DNA from: Nymphaea colorata
Taxonomy: Eukaryota > Streptophyta > Magnoliopsida > Nymphaeales > Nymphaeaceae
Direction: 5' to 3'
DNA: 64,000 bases
NCBI RefSeq assembly: GCF_008831285.2
Contig: NC_045139.1
Location: 9,272,204-9,336,203 of the forward strand
The position numbers and the translations under genes are program-made. Below are positions 34,600 through 46,743 of this stretch, in pieces; position 1 is the stretch's first letter; each line of letters opens with the position of its first letter. The notes under the pieces are model-generated. The model was not told where the DNA came from, did no database searches, and saw only the letters and a list, made by a program, of their open reading frames with translations.

Positions 34600-36560
34600 T
34601 TTAGTATCAGAGCCTATGTTCTTTGTTAAATCGTTGAATTTTTGGTTGAATTTTGTGCGTTGTTCCTTTCCAATCTTCTTCTTTCTTTATTGGTTTGCAT
34701 CAAAAATTTCTGAAAAAAGGGGCGACGGACTCCATCGCGTGGGCGATGGAAGCCGTCTGGCTTCCGTTGGCATCCGGAGAAAGAAACAGAGGGAGGGGCG
34801 ACAGCCGGCGAGGTCACTGTCGCCGGAGGGGACGGTGTGACCCACCGGCTGTCGAGCCTCCGGCGTGGGCGACGGAAGCCGTCGGGCTTCCGTCGCAGCC
34901 ACGAAAGAGGAAGAAGAACGAAAGGGACGGGTGGGAAGGCGACGACAGGGAGGGGCGGTAGGTTTCAGGCCATCCAGGTGGGCGTCGGCCGGCCGTTGGG
35001 CGACGGATGACCTCCCTTGCCCTGGCGCGACCCGCCGGCAGCCACCCACGTCGTTGGGTGGCCTGCCGGTGGTTTTCCCACTATTTTTTTTTTTTTGCAG
35101 CCGCCCGAAAATCTGAAAGGGCAGGATAAACAAGAGGGGAAACCGGCTAGAATCGGCCGGTTTCCGGCGGGCGTCGGCCGGCCACGGTGGCGGGCGTCGA
35201 CCGGCCACCGTGGCGGCCGACGTCCGGCGACGCTGGCGGCACCCACCGGCGGCCACCCACGGTGTTGGGTGGCCCGCCGGTGGAGATTCACCGCCCGCCT
35301 GCCGTTCGGCAGGCGAGCGGTGGAGACGATGCCTGCGACCGCTCGCGCGGTCGAGCGGGCGGGTCAGACCGGGTCGGGTCTTGATAGACCCGATCCGGAT
35401 CCATCAGCTTTAAAACAAAAAAAAAAAATTTGCCGCCCGCCCGCGCCTTTGTGTTTAAAGTTTTTTGGACCGGGTCGGGTCCTGTCGGCCCCGACCCGTA
35501 TCCATACGGCCTGGTTTTAAAACTCGAACCGGTTCATTCGGTTTCAGACCGGTTCAATCTGATTCAGAACTGATTCGGTCCGATTCAGACCGTTTCGGAC
35601 CTTTTGGGGACCGATTCAGATCTTTTCTGGACCGGTTCAGTTGTTTTTGAGACCGGTTCGGACCTTTTAAACCCGATTCGGACCATTTTGGGACCGGTTC
35701 ATTCAGTTTTAAAACCGATTCGGATCCTTTTCAGAACGGTTCAGTTGTTTTCAGACCGGTTCAGTTGATTTTCAGACCGATTCAGGGCATTTCAGACCGG
35801 TTTATTCAGTTTTAGAACCGATTTAAGTCATTTTCAAACTGATTCAGTAGTTCTTGACCCACTTAAGCACAATTATGGTACCCGTTTATAAAATTTGGAC
35901 TCTTTTGGGCCCATATCATTGAATCATGGTTTTGAATTCAATATAAGACAATTTTGTATGTGTCACATCATTGAATCATCTGGTTTTGGATTTAATGTTG
36001 GGCAAAATTGTTTGTAAATTTTAATTCATGTATCATGTTTTGCATGTTTTTAAATTTGTGGGTGTACTTTAGATGAATATTTGGATTATGAATTTATTCT
36101 TTGGCCATGTCTATTGTTTGAAATGAGTACGTTTGTACTTTATGTCGCCAAAGTGACCTCTGTTGTACGAATTTGCTTGTTTTGAACATTAGATGATAGT
36201 ATACTTGATCCATGCGGGCAATAATCAACCCAAAGAAGGATTGTTGTTTGGTCAGGTTTAAGTATACAGGGCAATGAATATGTGATAATTTTTCAGGTTT
36301 CCATGTGAATAGCGAGTCAATCCAAAGATAGGCTCGTTGTTTGACAGTGTTAATTATCTATATTCATTGTTGACCAAGAATACAACTTGCAGTTAGTATT
36401 TCAATCCAAAGATTGGATATTAACGTTGCACCGGTACCTTGTGATGGGATTTAGGCCATTGTATTTAAATTCATTTATATTTGTTATTTCATTTTTGTAC
36501 ATGTTTTGATTGTGAGCATGTTTGGTATTTTTTGTTCTTTGTACAGTGAGTTCTGCTTCC
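34600..36560 (+). other. Element B leader (primer site, GC-rich part, repeat array)
   Basis: 34600-34613 is the altered primer-binding site. 34720-35480 is GC-rich with repeated 'gggcgatggaagccgtc' phrases and two GGGTCGGGTC hairpin units (about 35365-35510). 35520-35870 is the ACCGGTTCAG array. The leader ends with TTCTTTGTACAG (36535-36546), an acceptor-like site just before the gag ATG at 36561. Frames across the GC-rich part are not protein-like. Confidence 0.65.
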
Positions 36561-37559
36561 ATGATATCTGCAAATTTGAGTACTGTTCCTGAATTAAATG
36601 GTTCGAATTTTAAGGACTGGAAAGAAACTGTTATGATTGTTCTGGGTTGTATGGATCTAGACCTTGCATTTAGGGAGTTGTGCCCACCTCATCCAACAGA
36701 TCAAAGTTTCCATGAGGATAAGCGGTACTTTGAACGTTGGGAACGCTCAAACCGCATGTGTCTAATGATCATGAAGAGATCAATCCCAGAAAATTTTCGG
36801 GGCTCTATTACTGAAAAGGCTAGTGCTAAGGCGTTCCTTGAAGAGATTGAAAAACGTTTTGCTAAAAATGAAAAGGCTGAAACAAGCACTCTTTTGAGTA
36901 AACTTGTGACGCTGAAGTATAAAAGTAAGGAGAACATACGGGAGCACATTATGGAAATGTCTCATCTTGCTTCAAAATTACAGGCACTAGGTCTGAGGTT
37001 ACCTGAAGACTTTATAGTGCATATGGTTCTTCTTTCTCTTCCACCACAGTTTGGACAGTTTAAAGTTAGTTATAATTGTCAGAAGGAGAAATGGACTCTT
37101 AATGAGCTCATTTCGTACTGTGTGGAAGAAGAGGAGAGATTGAAGCATGACAGGATAGAAAGTGCTCACTTGGCTACTACGCCTAAAAGTAAGAAAAGAA
37201 AGACTATTAAGGAAGTTGCAGTTGATCACGCATCCATCAAGAAACAAAAGAAGCATAAGGAAGACAAATCAAGCTGCTTCTTTTGCAAGGATGAAGGTCA
37301 TATGAAGAAGGATTGTATTAAGTATCACGCATGGCGTGAAAAGAAAGGTACGATTCTTACTTTGGTTTGTTCTGAGGTTAATTTAATTTCAGTACCAAGG
37401 CACTTGTGGGTAGATTCGGTTGCTACTACTCACATAAGTGTTTCCGTGCAGGGCTGCCTAAATTGTCGGACGCCAATTGATGCTGAAAGATTCATCTATG
37501 AGGGCGATGACATGAAGGCGAAGATTGAAGCCATAGCAGATTTTTTGAGTTATTGTTAA
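36561..37559 (+). CDS. Element B gag polyprotein with protease remnant
   Basis: About 332 residues from ATG 36561 (MISANLSTVPELNGSNFKDW); an in-frame upstream ATG at 36522 lies before the acceptor-like site. UBN2/DUF4219-type copia capsid: FKDWKETVMIVLGCMDLD, RSNRMCLMIMKRSIPE, EKRFAKNEKAETSTLLSKL, YNCQKEKWTLNELISYC. A Lys-rich stretch and a zinc knuckle C-x2-C-x4-H-x4-C (CFFCKDEGHMKKDC) follow. The protease motif is VDSVATTH, so the catalytic DSG reads DSV. The frame stops at 37557-37559. Capsid and nucleocapsid look usable; protease does not. It is the longest intact transposon frame here. Confidence 0.85.
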   Translation: MISANLSTVPELNGSNFKDWKETVMIVLGCMDLDLAFRELCPPHPTDQSFHEDKRYFERWERSNRMCLMIMKRSIPENFRGSITEKASAKAFLEEIEKRFAKNEKAETSTLLSKLVTLKYKSKENIREHIMEMSHLASKLQALGLRLPEDFIVHMVLLSLPPQFGQFKVSYNCQKEKWTLNELISYCVEEEERLKHDRIESAHLATTPKSKKRKTIKEVAVDHASIKKQKKHKEDKSSCFFCKDEGHMKKDCIKYHAWREKKGTILTLVCSEVNLISVPRHLWVDSVATTHISVSVQGCLNCRTPIDAERFIYEGDDMKAKIEAIADFLSYC

Positions 37560-39200
37560 AGACTGGTTGCTATTTGAATTTGATAGAAACTTATGTAATA
37601 CCGCCTTTTAGACGAAATTTGGTTGTTATTTCCATACTGAACAAATTTGGTTATTATTGTTCATTTGGAGGAAATAAATTTAAGTAGTTTCTGCATTCAA
37701 ATTTGAATTCCACTGGTTCTTTGTCTAGTAGCGATAACCTTTATTTGCTTGATATGGTTGCTTCATATAATGAAACCTTGCATGTTACGTTTAGTGGTAC
37801 TAAAAGAAAATTAGCCAAAGAGAATTCTGCTATGTTATGGCATTGGCGCTTAGGACATATCTCTGAAAAGAGAATATAAAGGCTTATGTCAAAAGGAATT
37901 CTTGAGTCCCTTGATTTTGCAGACTTTAATGTTTGCATTGAATGCATAAAGGGAAAATGAACAAACATTAAGGGGTTATAAGTTTTTTTTAATCCATTCA
38001 GTAAGTCTTTCTTTGAAAGGAAAACACTCATTTCTTTGAGGATATTGAGTTTGGGAGGTGATCAGGTTATGAACATTGCTTTTGAAGAGGGACCTGAGTC
38101 CACTCTATTCAGAAGAAGGCTATGATGTTGATCTCTATACTGAAGAACAAACTCAATAACCTCAAGAAAATTAAGTAGATGTGTCACTAAGGAAATCCAT
38201 ATATGGACTAAAGCAAGTTTTCCAGTCATTACAAACTTCATCAAGTTATAGTTTCATTTGGTTTCGAAACTAATATAGTTGATGAATATGTATACCAAAA
38301 GTTCAGTGGGGGCAAATTTATCTTTCTGGTTTTATATGTCGATGATATATTGTTGACAAGTAATGATGTGGGCTATTGCATGAAACTAAGAAATTTTTGT
38401 CAACAAAGTTTGACATGAAGTATCTTGGTTGTGCATCTTTTGTATTGGGGATCCAAATATTTCGAGATCGTTCTCGGGGTATTCTTGGATTATCACAAAA
38501 GGCCTACATTGATAATGTGCTTCAGCGATATAACATGAAGGATTGTAAACCAGAAAATACTCCAGTTACTAAAGGAGACAAGTTTAGTCTCAAACAGTGC
38601 CCTAAAAGTGAAATCGAATTTAAGGAAATGGAAAGGATTCCCTATTTGTCTGTTGTGGGAAGCCTTATGTATGCTCAAGTTTGTACTCGTTTGGATATTG
38701 CATTTATTATTGGAATGTTAGGCAGATACTTAAGTGATCCTGGTATGGATCATTGGGAAGCAGCCAAAATGGTATTGAGGTATTTACAAAGAACAAAAGG
38801 TTTTATGCTCACATACATGTAGTCAGACCAGTGAAAGATCATTGGGTATTCAGATTCTAACTTTGCTGGGTGCCAAGATAATGACATTCAATCAGGTTTT
38901 GTGATTGCAGAATTTTGTCACGAGGCTGCGCATTATGTATGGTATAGAAAGACCACTAAGATTGTTGTGTGACAATAATTCAGCAGTCATGTACTCTTAT
39001 AACAACTACAGTTTGTCAAAGTCGAAGCACATCGACATTAAGTTTTTGGGCTGTTAAAGAGGGGATAGAGAATGGTCAAGTGTCTTTAGAGCATATTGGG
39101 ACAAACTCTATGATTTGCGGATCCGTTTACCAAGGGTTTAATACATAAGGTCTTTCACGAACATATTGTTCATATGGAGGTGTTATCCTTGGATGATGTG
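37560..39200 (+). pseudogene. Element B pol remnant
   Basis: GAG-pre-integrase (ENSAMLWHWRLGHISEKR, near 37820) has stops. The sequence then jumps near 38200 to SIYGLKQV of RT, so integrase core, connection and RT fingers are deleted. RT palm resumes with FLVLYVDDILLTSND (near 38325-38370). A good frame at 38376-38822 covers LGCASFVLGIQIFRDRSRG, GLSQKAYIDNVLQRYNM and LMYAQVCTRLDIAF. RNase H fragments (SKHIDIKF) lie near 39017-39045. Not functional. Confidence 0.85.
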
Positions 39201-39602
39201 CTGGTTTAATGGGAGTTTGTATTTTGTTTGCTCTAATGTATGGACACGTATTTAGTTTTCTGCAGAATAAAGTTTAAAGTTCTTTGGTTCCATTCTGTGT
39301 TTATGTTTTGATCTCCATAAGGTTTTAAAGTTGGACCAGTTGAGAATAGACATGTTGTAATCACATTACATGTAATTCTCATGCTATACATCCATATCAG
39401 ATCTATGTCATTGGTTATGTTAACATTTGTGATCATTGAAGGTTTAGCTAATTTTGATATAGCGAAAGCCGCTTTGGTTCTGTGTTGATATGATCATGGA
39501 CGAGATTGGTGAAATGACGTTTAATAAGATAGCAGTTATGAGCTCTTAAGGTTTTGTGTAATGTCTGAATGTATTAAGACATATTTGGCCCAAGTGGGAG
39601 AT

Positions 39603-40076
39603 TGTAAGATCATTTGGTGGGCCGATATATGTCTATGAGGAATTTCAGACATTATGGCTGTCTTAATGTAAATATCCGCTTAAGTGATTGCATTTCGGGA
39701 TATTACGTCATTTTAGATGGTATGGGGTAATTTTGAAATGTATAGATACCGGTACGGAATTACGGACTCTTTGATGGGTGGAATCCGTAATTGTCCTTAT
39801 TATAAAATGGTAGTGGTCCCTGGGGTCGTGCAATGGTTGCCTGAAACATTGGTTTCTAGGGTTTTCCTGTTCCCCATCTGAGAGAGACCTCAAGCGCGCC
39901 GCACGTACCCTGGAAGACCCTGCTGCGATTTTCCCGTGCACCAGATCAGATGGATTCAGGTATGCTTCCGCTTCAGTTTAAGGTTTCGTTTATTTGAATG
40001 ATTTAGCATGAGCATGATCCTGTTTAGGGTATATATTTTTGGTTTTGTATATGCGTTATGAGGAGAAATCCCAACA
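39603..40076 (+). repeat. 3' LTR of element B
   Basis: 474 bp, preceded by purine-rich CCCAAGTGGGAGAT and followed by the CCATG target duplication. Confidence 0.95.
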
Positions 40077-40288
40077 CCATGAACATGGTATTCTGCTCAT
40101 AGCAACATTGACGCATTAGAGCTTGGCCTCGGTAGGGACCCTCCCCCAAGATATTCATTGTATCTCTTAGGAAGAGCTGAATCTTAACTTCCGGCCTTTG
40201 TGGTTGGACTTCGCTGCCAAATTCGGCATCTGCGGGGCACCACCTGAGTGACGAAGGAGCTCTTGATGTTGACGATACGCGACCCCAT
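40077..40288 (-). pseudogene. RING3, 5' part (N-terminal half)
   Basis: ATG at 40288, MGSRIVNIKSSFVTQVVP, closely like RING2. A frameshift follows near 40215-40230; an extra C in a CCCC run is the likely cause. The expected frame resumes with KIQLFLRDTMNILGEGPYRG and CCYEQN up to the element B junction at 40077. RING3 is thus disabled three ways: frameshift, transposon insertion and nonsense codon. Confidence 0.85.
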
Positions 40289-40405
40289 CTCTCTCTCTAT
40301 TTTTCCTCTCTCTCCCCTTGGTGCTGTAAAAGCAAGAAGGGTTGGTAGAAGAAGACAATGGCTTTTCTTTTTCTCTTCTATGCATGAAGACATTGGACTC
40401 CCTCA

Positions 40406-40419
40406 GGCCAAATATATAG
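40406..40419 (-). promoter_or_regulatory. TATA box of RING3
   Basis: GGCCAAATATATAG on the top strand. It is conserved although the gene is dead, consistent with recent loss. Confidence 0.55.
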
Positions 40420-41420
40420 TTTTAGGCACTAGAAATAATAAGTAGGCAATCAGGGTCTCAGTAGGTAAGTAGAAGTATCCTCGACATTTTTACTGAGCTT
40501 GCAGGTGGGCAAGTTCAATTTAGAGAAAAAAAAGGTAGGAGACATGGGTAGTTTAGATTGAGGTCAAATTTTTTATTAAATCCAAATCCATGCAACCAAA
40601 TTCTATAGGCAAAAATTTTGCATTTGACAATACTGATCATGCGACCCCTTTGCTTTGAAAAGTTTAGTTTTGTATCTCAAATTGTGATGAATCTTGAGAG
40701 ATTTATTAAGTAGGTTATTAAGTGACTGGTTGTTGTAGTTCCTAGCATTTTTTTAAAGTTAAAATTAAAGCTAATAAATATGGATACAAAAATAAAGGTG
40801 GATATTATAGTAAGATCTAATTCTCACCTAAAATGACCTATTCTAAGACCAAGTTCTTAAGCTAAACGTGGTAAAGTCGTTCTTGATAATTGTTGGACTG
40901 GACCCATGCAATTTGGATCCATTTACAACCCAGAAAAAGTCCGCAGGACATCTTGCTAGTTTTATTAATGCTCAATCTATGTGCTTGTATAACTTTATAG
41001 AGAAAAAAAAATCTCAGCTTTGGTTGCATGCTCACCTGAGTTCTGCTGCACCATATTCCCAATATTTTGAAGCATTGGATTTCATAGGAGGCATGTGCTA
41101 TAATGAGAACGCTGTCAATATCCAACCTTCAAATGTTTTGAAGCATCATAGGAGGCATGTTTGTTTTCCATACACTTTGATCAACCGGTGGAATATCATT
41201 TGGGCGTTGGATTTTAGGCTTTTATTTGGGTTTCGGTCAGTTCTCACTTGTGAGATTAGAACTGATACTGATTAGCACAATCTTAACAAGGGTATCCCGT
41301 TCAAGATCTTTGCTATAGCAAGGGGGGCATGGGGCTCCTCTGCTGCTTTAGATTTTAAAAAAATCCAGATTTTGTATGTAATTGTTTTTTCCCAACAATC
41401 ATTTGAACCAAGTTTCAAGA
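40420..41420 (-). repeat. RING3 upstream block U3
   Basis: A close copy of U2 (30494-31460), including 'ccaatattttgaagcattgg', 'gatcaaccggtggaatatc' and 'gttggattttaggcttttat'. Confidence 0.7.
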
Positions 41421-44400
41421 TTTTTGTAGGACTACAGTAACTGCTCCTAACTAAAATTTCTCACATAGCCTAGTAGCTAAAAAAAAGCTATGCACATTAT
41501 TACATGCAAATGTGTAGAAACATCAAGGGTCGTAGCATACCTCATCGGGTAGGCAGGCGTGTAGAATGCACATCACCTATTCGATTTTGGTGGGTTCTGC
41601 TTTACTAAACTGCAAAAAGTGAGATCCTACACACAAGAACCACTTAGGTCCTGATACAACCCAAGAGACCAGAATGAAGGGAAATGGGGGAGCCTCCGTA
41701 AAGAGACTTGGATTTATTCATTTGTAAGGGAGGAAAAATGATGTTATGGAGAATAAGGAGTGCAGGAAAAGTAGATGTAGAAATTCCTTTAAAGAGAGTA
41801 AACTTGATGCAAATCAAAGTGGGCATGCAAAAATAAAATAAATGAATAAGATGTGTTCATTAGTGGAGCTCACAGATATAATAATTTTCTTTATTTGTTT
41901 TTTATGGGCCAAGTTTTTTTAGGGCGTAAAAATAATAGATTTTGATGGAAAAATCAGTAGGCTCTAAAGTAGATCCAATAGATAGGGGAAGGTTATGGGC
42001 CAAGAAAGGCAACTTGTTACAGAAACCCCCCAGCTGTCCCCACACATGGATTCTTGTAGACCAACAGTCATGGCCGTTGTGGGTGGCTGGGGAAAATGAT
42101 GTGGGGTTGTTTTTCCTTGCTTCGAGCTTTGGGACTTAGGTAAGAAGTGGTACACCTGTTTTTTGCATCTCAAGATTTATTTTGGTTTTAGAACTGCTAC
42201 AAAAATATAAAGTTTTATTTTTGAAATGAAACAGAAAAAAACTCACCCGTCAGTACGAGGATTGGCCCTGGCACTTTTAAGAGGGGTAATCAATCCAAAG
42301 GCTATGCTTATTCTCAAAGTATTTTAGTTTACTTAAACATTTTCTTCATTTTAAATACGGTACTTGAAAATAATGTTGAAGATTTGATATTTCAAAATTT
42401 TGGATGAAAAAATTTTGAAGGATGAGTTGAACTCATAAGTCATTTTGATTTGCGAGGTTTTTGGGAGGAAGACTACATACTTCCAATGAAAGTGATTTTA
42501 AAAAATGAGTCTCATCCAGATAATTCTAAAGCTTCCTCAAATGAAGCTCTAAGGTGTTAAAAAAGTCTGTTCAAGAGGCTTCCTCAAGCCCCCTTGAAGA
42601 GTAAATATTAGAGAAGCTTGCTGCCAAGGTTAGAAAAGAAGAAGATAAAATGAAAGAAATAGAGAGAGATCGAGGTGAAAAACTTTAAGTCTTTAAATGA
42701 GAAAACACTAGAGGTTTTCCAAGAATTAGCTCATGTTCAAGATAAAAGATTTTGAGAATATTTATGAAGAATTTTAGAGCCAAAACTCAAAATTTAATTT
42801 TTTTTTAAAATTTAACATTTTCATGCAAATTCTAAGTACTTTTAATTATTTTTATTTTTTAAGATAGGTCTTGACCAGATGGGATTGGCTCTTAGTTCTA
42901 CAAACACCCTTTTAGGGGTGTGGACAGGGTTAGGGCCCACAGACCAAAACCACCGTAAGGCGGTGATTTTTAGCCAAAAGAGGGCCTGTGCGTGGTGCAG
43001 TTTCTGCCTTGGCACGGCCCATGCACATGCTGCTATGCGCCTTGGCTAGAGCGCATGGCCTGGCTGTTCGGTCAGGGCGCCTGACAGTGTGCAGAGCACG
43101 CAGGAAAGGGGGCAAAACATCCATTTATTGACTTGTTTTGGGCGAATAAGGGGTGACTTTTGCCTCCCTGCACATAAAAAAAGAGATATAAAAATCATTT
43201 TTTAAACACAAATTTTAAAGAGCAAAATGGTTTTTTCTTGCAAACAAGGCCGACTTTATTTTGGGTGGTTTAGGACACGTTTTAGATTCAGATCAGGTTC
43301 GCTTGGTTGCCAATGCGTTTTAGTCGACGCCCAAGGCTCAGATCAAAGACTAGATTAGTGGTTTAGGCTCAAAACATATTTTTAAAATTTTTGGTGCAAG
43401 ATTGAGACACAAAACAATGGGAATGTCTATGCGTGCGTGCACGACGCTCAATAATATCAAAATTTGTTATTTGGCTTCAATTTTAGATTTTGAGTGGAAA
43501 TTCTCGATTTGGCTCTAAACTTTGGTTTTTAGATCTAATTTAGATCTGTGAGCGGCTTTATGGGTCTGTTTTCCTAATTTGGACTTACTTCGTTCATTGG
43601 TCCCATGGCTTCGTATTTCAGATTAAGGTGTGTATTTTGGATCTAGGACTTGGATTTGGATCAAAATCTTGATTTAAATTTGGATTTTGGATTTAAATCT
43701 TGAGTTTTGATTCAGATATGAGTTTAGAGGCCCATTTTGAATCGAGGATTGAGAATTAGATTTAGATATAAATATAGAAGTCTGTCTTGGGTCTAAGGTC
43801 AAGATTTGAATTTGGATATGGATCTAGAAGTCAGTTTTGGGTTGAGCTTAGGCTCAGAGTTCAAAATTACATCCAAATCACTATAAAAATGGTTGAAATA
43901 CTGACAATCTTGTTCGAATAAAATGGAATACTGTCTTTTGAAAAAAAAAAAAAATTAGGTTGATAACACCTCTCCCTTGGAATCTTTTGCTAATTCTTTT
44001 TTTTATTTCTCCTTTCCTCCTGCTGATGTTTATTAATATATCATAATTGGGGGGGCAATTACATGACTCATAAACAGAGAATGGTAAAATATATTTTAGC
44101 ATATTCTTTTAGCTTCAATAAAATAATTTTAAGAAAATTCACAAGCACCAAAAAATTGAGTCTTTTGTTAATTTCCTTTTTTGTTTCTCCTTTCCTCCAC
44201 TTGACTGCATATGCTGGTTTTGAAAGATCTTTTCAGTGATAGGCCTGTTATTATTTCCTTTCAAATTTGGTGGTAACTTAGAAAACTTTGATGGCTTTAA
44301 GAACTGTGTGTTTTTCTCTTCACTTCTCACTTCTTATAATTCTAAAGTGAACCATCCTTTTGTTGTTAATTATCTGATTGCTGTTGCCATTCATTTGATA

Positions 44401-44698
44401 AACATCACATATTCAAACATTTAGCTGGCTTCCTTATTCTGGAAATTTATGAATTTCCTCTCTACACAATATATAGGAAACATCATGGCTGACATCTTCA
44501 AGGATTTTTTTTTTCTCCAATAGACCTGAGAGTGCAAGTAAGCCTACGTTTGAATGGCGAGATCAAATAGAGGGAAAGAGAAGAGGGAAGGGAAAGGATA
44601 ATGAAATGTTCTGCTTGGATAATATGTAATTGAGAGAAAAAGAAAGCCCCCATTTATTTTCTATCCTCCAAACGACACATTATTTGTCAGGCGCACAT
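41421..44698. other. Long non-coding spacer with block V and S/T traces
   Basis: 41690-41960 is a copy of block V ('gcaaatcaaagtgggcatgc'). 42230-43900 has no match in the window except a loose 'ggatttggat' pattern at 43600-43860. 43970-44420 resembles the S/T junction at 48030-48180 ('tttcctccacttg.ctgcata', 'ggtaacttagaa'). No gene is recognised. Confidence 0.4.
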
Positions 44699-45410
44699 TG
44701 TTGCCGGTCGACTGTGTCTGGCCCGGCCAAGCCAGTAAAAGGGAATGCTGCTTGGCCAGCTTAGGCATAGTTGGAAGGCATGTGGGATCAAATCGGTCGC
44801 CGAGTCAAGCAGAAAGCAATGCACGTGGAATGTGCAGCGCGGTGGTGCAGTGACAAGGCGTTTAAATGCATCTTGATCAGCAGTCCCTTTGGAAGTGCAA
44901 GTCCGTCGTTGGGGAATCCAGTGGGTTCCCCACGCGTAATGTTTGGATACACAAGGGGGTGCGCGTGGGTTAGGGGCAATTCCCCCAGTGGGCGCATACG
45001 CTGCGTTCCACAACCGCGTAGAGTCACGCGGGGGTGAGCAAGTGAATGCTCATCGTCGAGTAGGGCGATGGTCGGCCGCCTTACTTAATGACATATAGTC
45101 GTCAACTGGCTTCGGCTGGGGACTTCCTCCCAAGGGAAGTCTACCCCCACCCAGATTTCGTTTGGATGTAGATAGGCACTTGGAAGAATGGTGAAGTTCT
45201 GACAGGGCCTCATGGCCACGGCTTGCCGATGGTCGACAAGGGGATAAAACCTGGGTGATGGTGTGCCGAGTGCTTTGCACTCCTCGTCTAGTCCACAGTC
45301 CCGAATAATGATGAATGCTTCCGCTAGCTTAAAAGAGGTGTTAGGCTGGCCGAAGGCTTTTGGGAAACGCCTTCGGCGCCGCGCGGGTCGGAGAAACTCG
45401 GCCCGTGACA
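44699..45410 (+). repeat. 5' LTR of the gene-less element
   Basis: TGTTGCCGG...CCGTGACA, 712 bp, with the primer-binding site directly after. Confidence 0.93.
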
Positions 45411-46026
45411 AGTGGTATCAGAGCAGACGATTTCTCGAAGGGAACTTGAAAGATGAGAACGCTGCGATGATAACAAACAAGTGGTTCAAAGAAAAAAAAA
45501 AACGTTGGCTTGTTTGGCGCCCTAAGGGTTTAGGCATGTTCGTCGGACACTGGTTCAGGTGACCGCGTTGGTGTTGGCCAGATGGAAATCACACGTTCCG
45601 AAGATGGTGTCTGGGCGTCAGGAGCTGAAGGGCCAAGAGAGCCGCTCGCTGAGACAGATAGGGTGAGACCCGACGTGGAAAAGGATTGTCCAGGAGGGCA
45701 AGTGCCCTTAGTGTTGACATGTCTCGAGGAAGGAGCATGTGCACGGGTAGGCAACACAGCTTGGAAATTTGAGACTTAGTGGTCGTCGGATACGTTCCGG
45801 ACTTTACTAAGAAAAAGTGCAAATAATGATAGAAAAGTGGGGTGATGCTGAGAGATGGACTAGAGGCAAAACACCCGATAAGGCAGCTAGCCACGACGTG
45901 ACGGGTGCGTCAACCAGACGAACGGATGAAGCCTGAGTTTAAAAGAAAATCAAGGGAACGGTAGCTGAACTTCTATCGCTCGGGGCAAAGTCACTGAGGT
46001 CAGTGACGATTTTGGCGGTGGGAGAG
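45411..46026 (+). other. Interior of the gene-less element
   Basis: 616 bp between primer site and polypurine tract. Short frames (45582-45779 +, 45589-45894 -) show no recognisable domain. Confidence 0.7.
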
Positions 46027-46738
46027 TGTTGCCGGTCGACTGTGTCTGGCCCGGCCAAGCCAGTAAAAGGGAATGCTGCTTGGCCAGCTTAGGCATAGTT
46101 GGAAGGCATGTGAGATCAAATCGGTCGCCGAGTCAAGCAGAAAGCAATGCACGTGGAATGTGCAGCGCGGTGGTGCAGTGACAAGGCGTTTAAATGCATC
46201 ATGATCAGCAGTCCCTTTGGAAGTGCAAGTCCGTCGTTGGGGAATCCAGTGGGTTCCCCACGCGTAGTGTTTGGATACACAAGGGGGTGCGCGTGGGTTA
46301 GGGGCAATTCCCCCAGTGGGCGCATACGCTGCGTTCCACAACCGCGTAGAGTCACGCGGGGGTGAGCAAGTGAATGCTCATCGTCGAGTAGGGCGATGGT
46401 CGGCCGCCTTACTTAATGACATATAGTCGTCAACTGGCTTCGGCTGGGGACTTCCTCCCAAGGGAAGTCTACCCCCACCCAGATTTCGTTTGGATGTAGA
46501 TAGGCACTTGGAAGAATGGTGAAGTTCTGACAGGGCCTCATGGCCACGGCTTGCCGATGGTCGACAAGGGGATAAAACCTGGGTGATGGTGTGCCGAGTG
46601 CTTTGCACTCCTCGTCTAGTCCACAGTCCCGAATAATGATGAATGCTTCCGCTAGCTTAAAAGAGGTGTTAGGCTGGCCGAAGGCTTTTGGGAAACGCCT
46701 TCGGCGCCGCGCGGGTCGGAGAAACTCGGCCCGTGACA
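46027..46738 (+). repeat. 3' LTR of the gene-less element
   Basis: 712 bp, differing from the first LTR by g/a, t/a and a/g changes near 46112, 46201 and 46267. Confidence 0.93.
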
Positions 46739-46743
46739 CACAT

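Larger units (their letters stand above)
34126..40076 (+). mobile_element. Copia-type LTR retrotransposon, element B
   Basis: 5951 bp with two 474-bp LTRs (34126-34599 and 39603-40076) and target duplication CCATG. The LTRs differ at about 12 positions by eye. The primer-binding site (TTAGTATCAGAGCC, 34600-34613) has one base changed from the usual TTGG. The leader has the same GC-rich part and ACCGGTTCAG array as element A. Gag is nearly whole. Pol lacks most of integrase and the RT N-terminus and has stops. It is inserted in the RING3 coding region in the opposite orientation. Confidence 0.95.
44699..46738. mobile_element. Young gene-less LTR retrotransposon (TRIM-like)
   Basis: 2040 bp with two 712-bp LTRs (44699-45410 and 46027-46738) that differ at only three positions by eye. 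The target duplication is CACAT (44694-44698 and 46739-46743). The primer-binding site AGTGGTATCAGAGC (45411-45424) and a polypurine tract GGCGGTGGGAGAG (46014-46026) are intact, orienting the element left to right. The 616-bp interior has no gag or pol domain, so replication must have used proteins of another element. The LTRs are large for a classical TRIM, so 'small non-autonomous LTR element' is the safer name. Confidence 0.93.
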
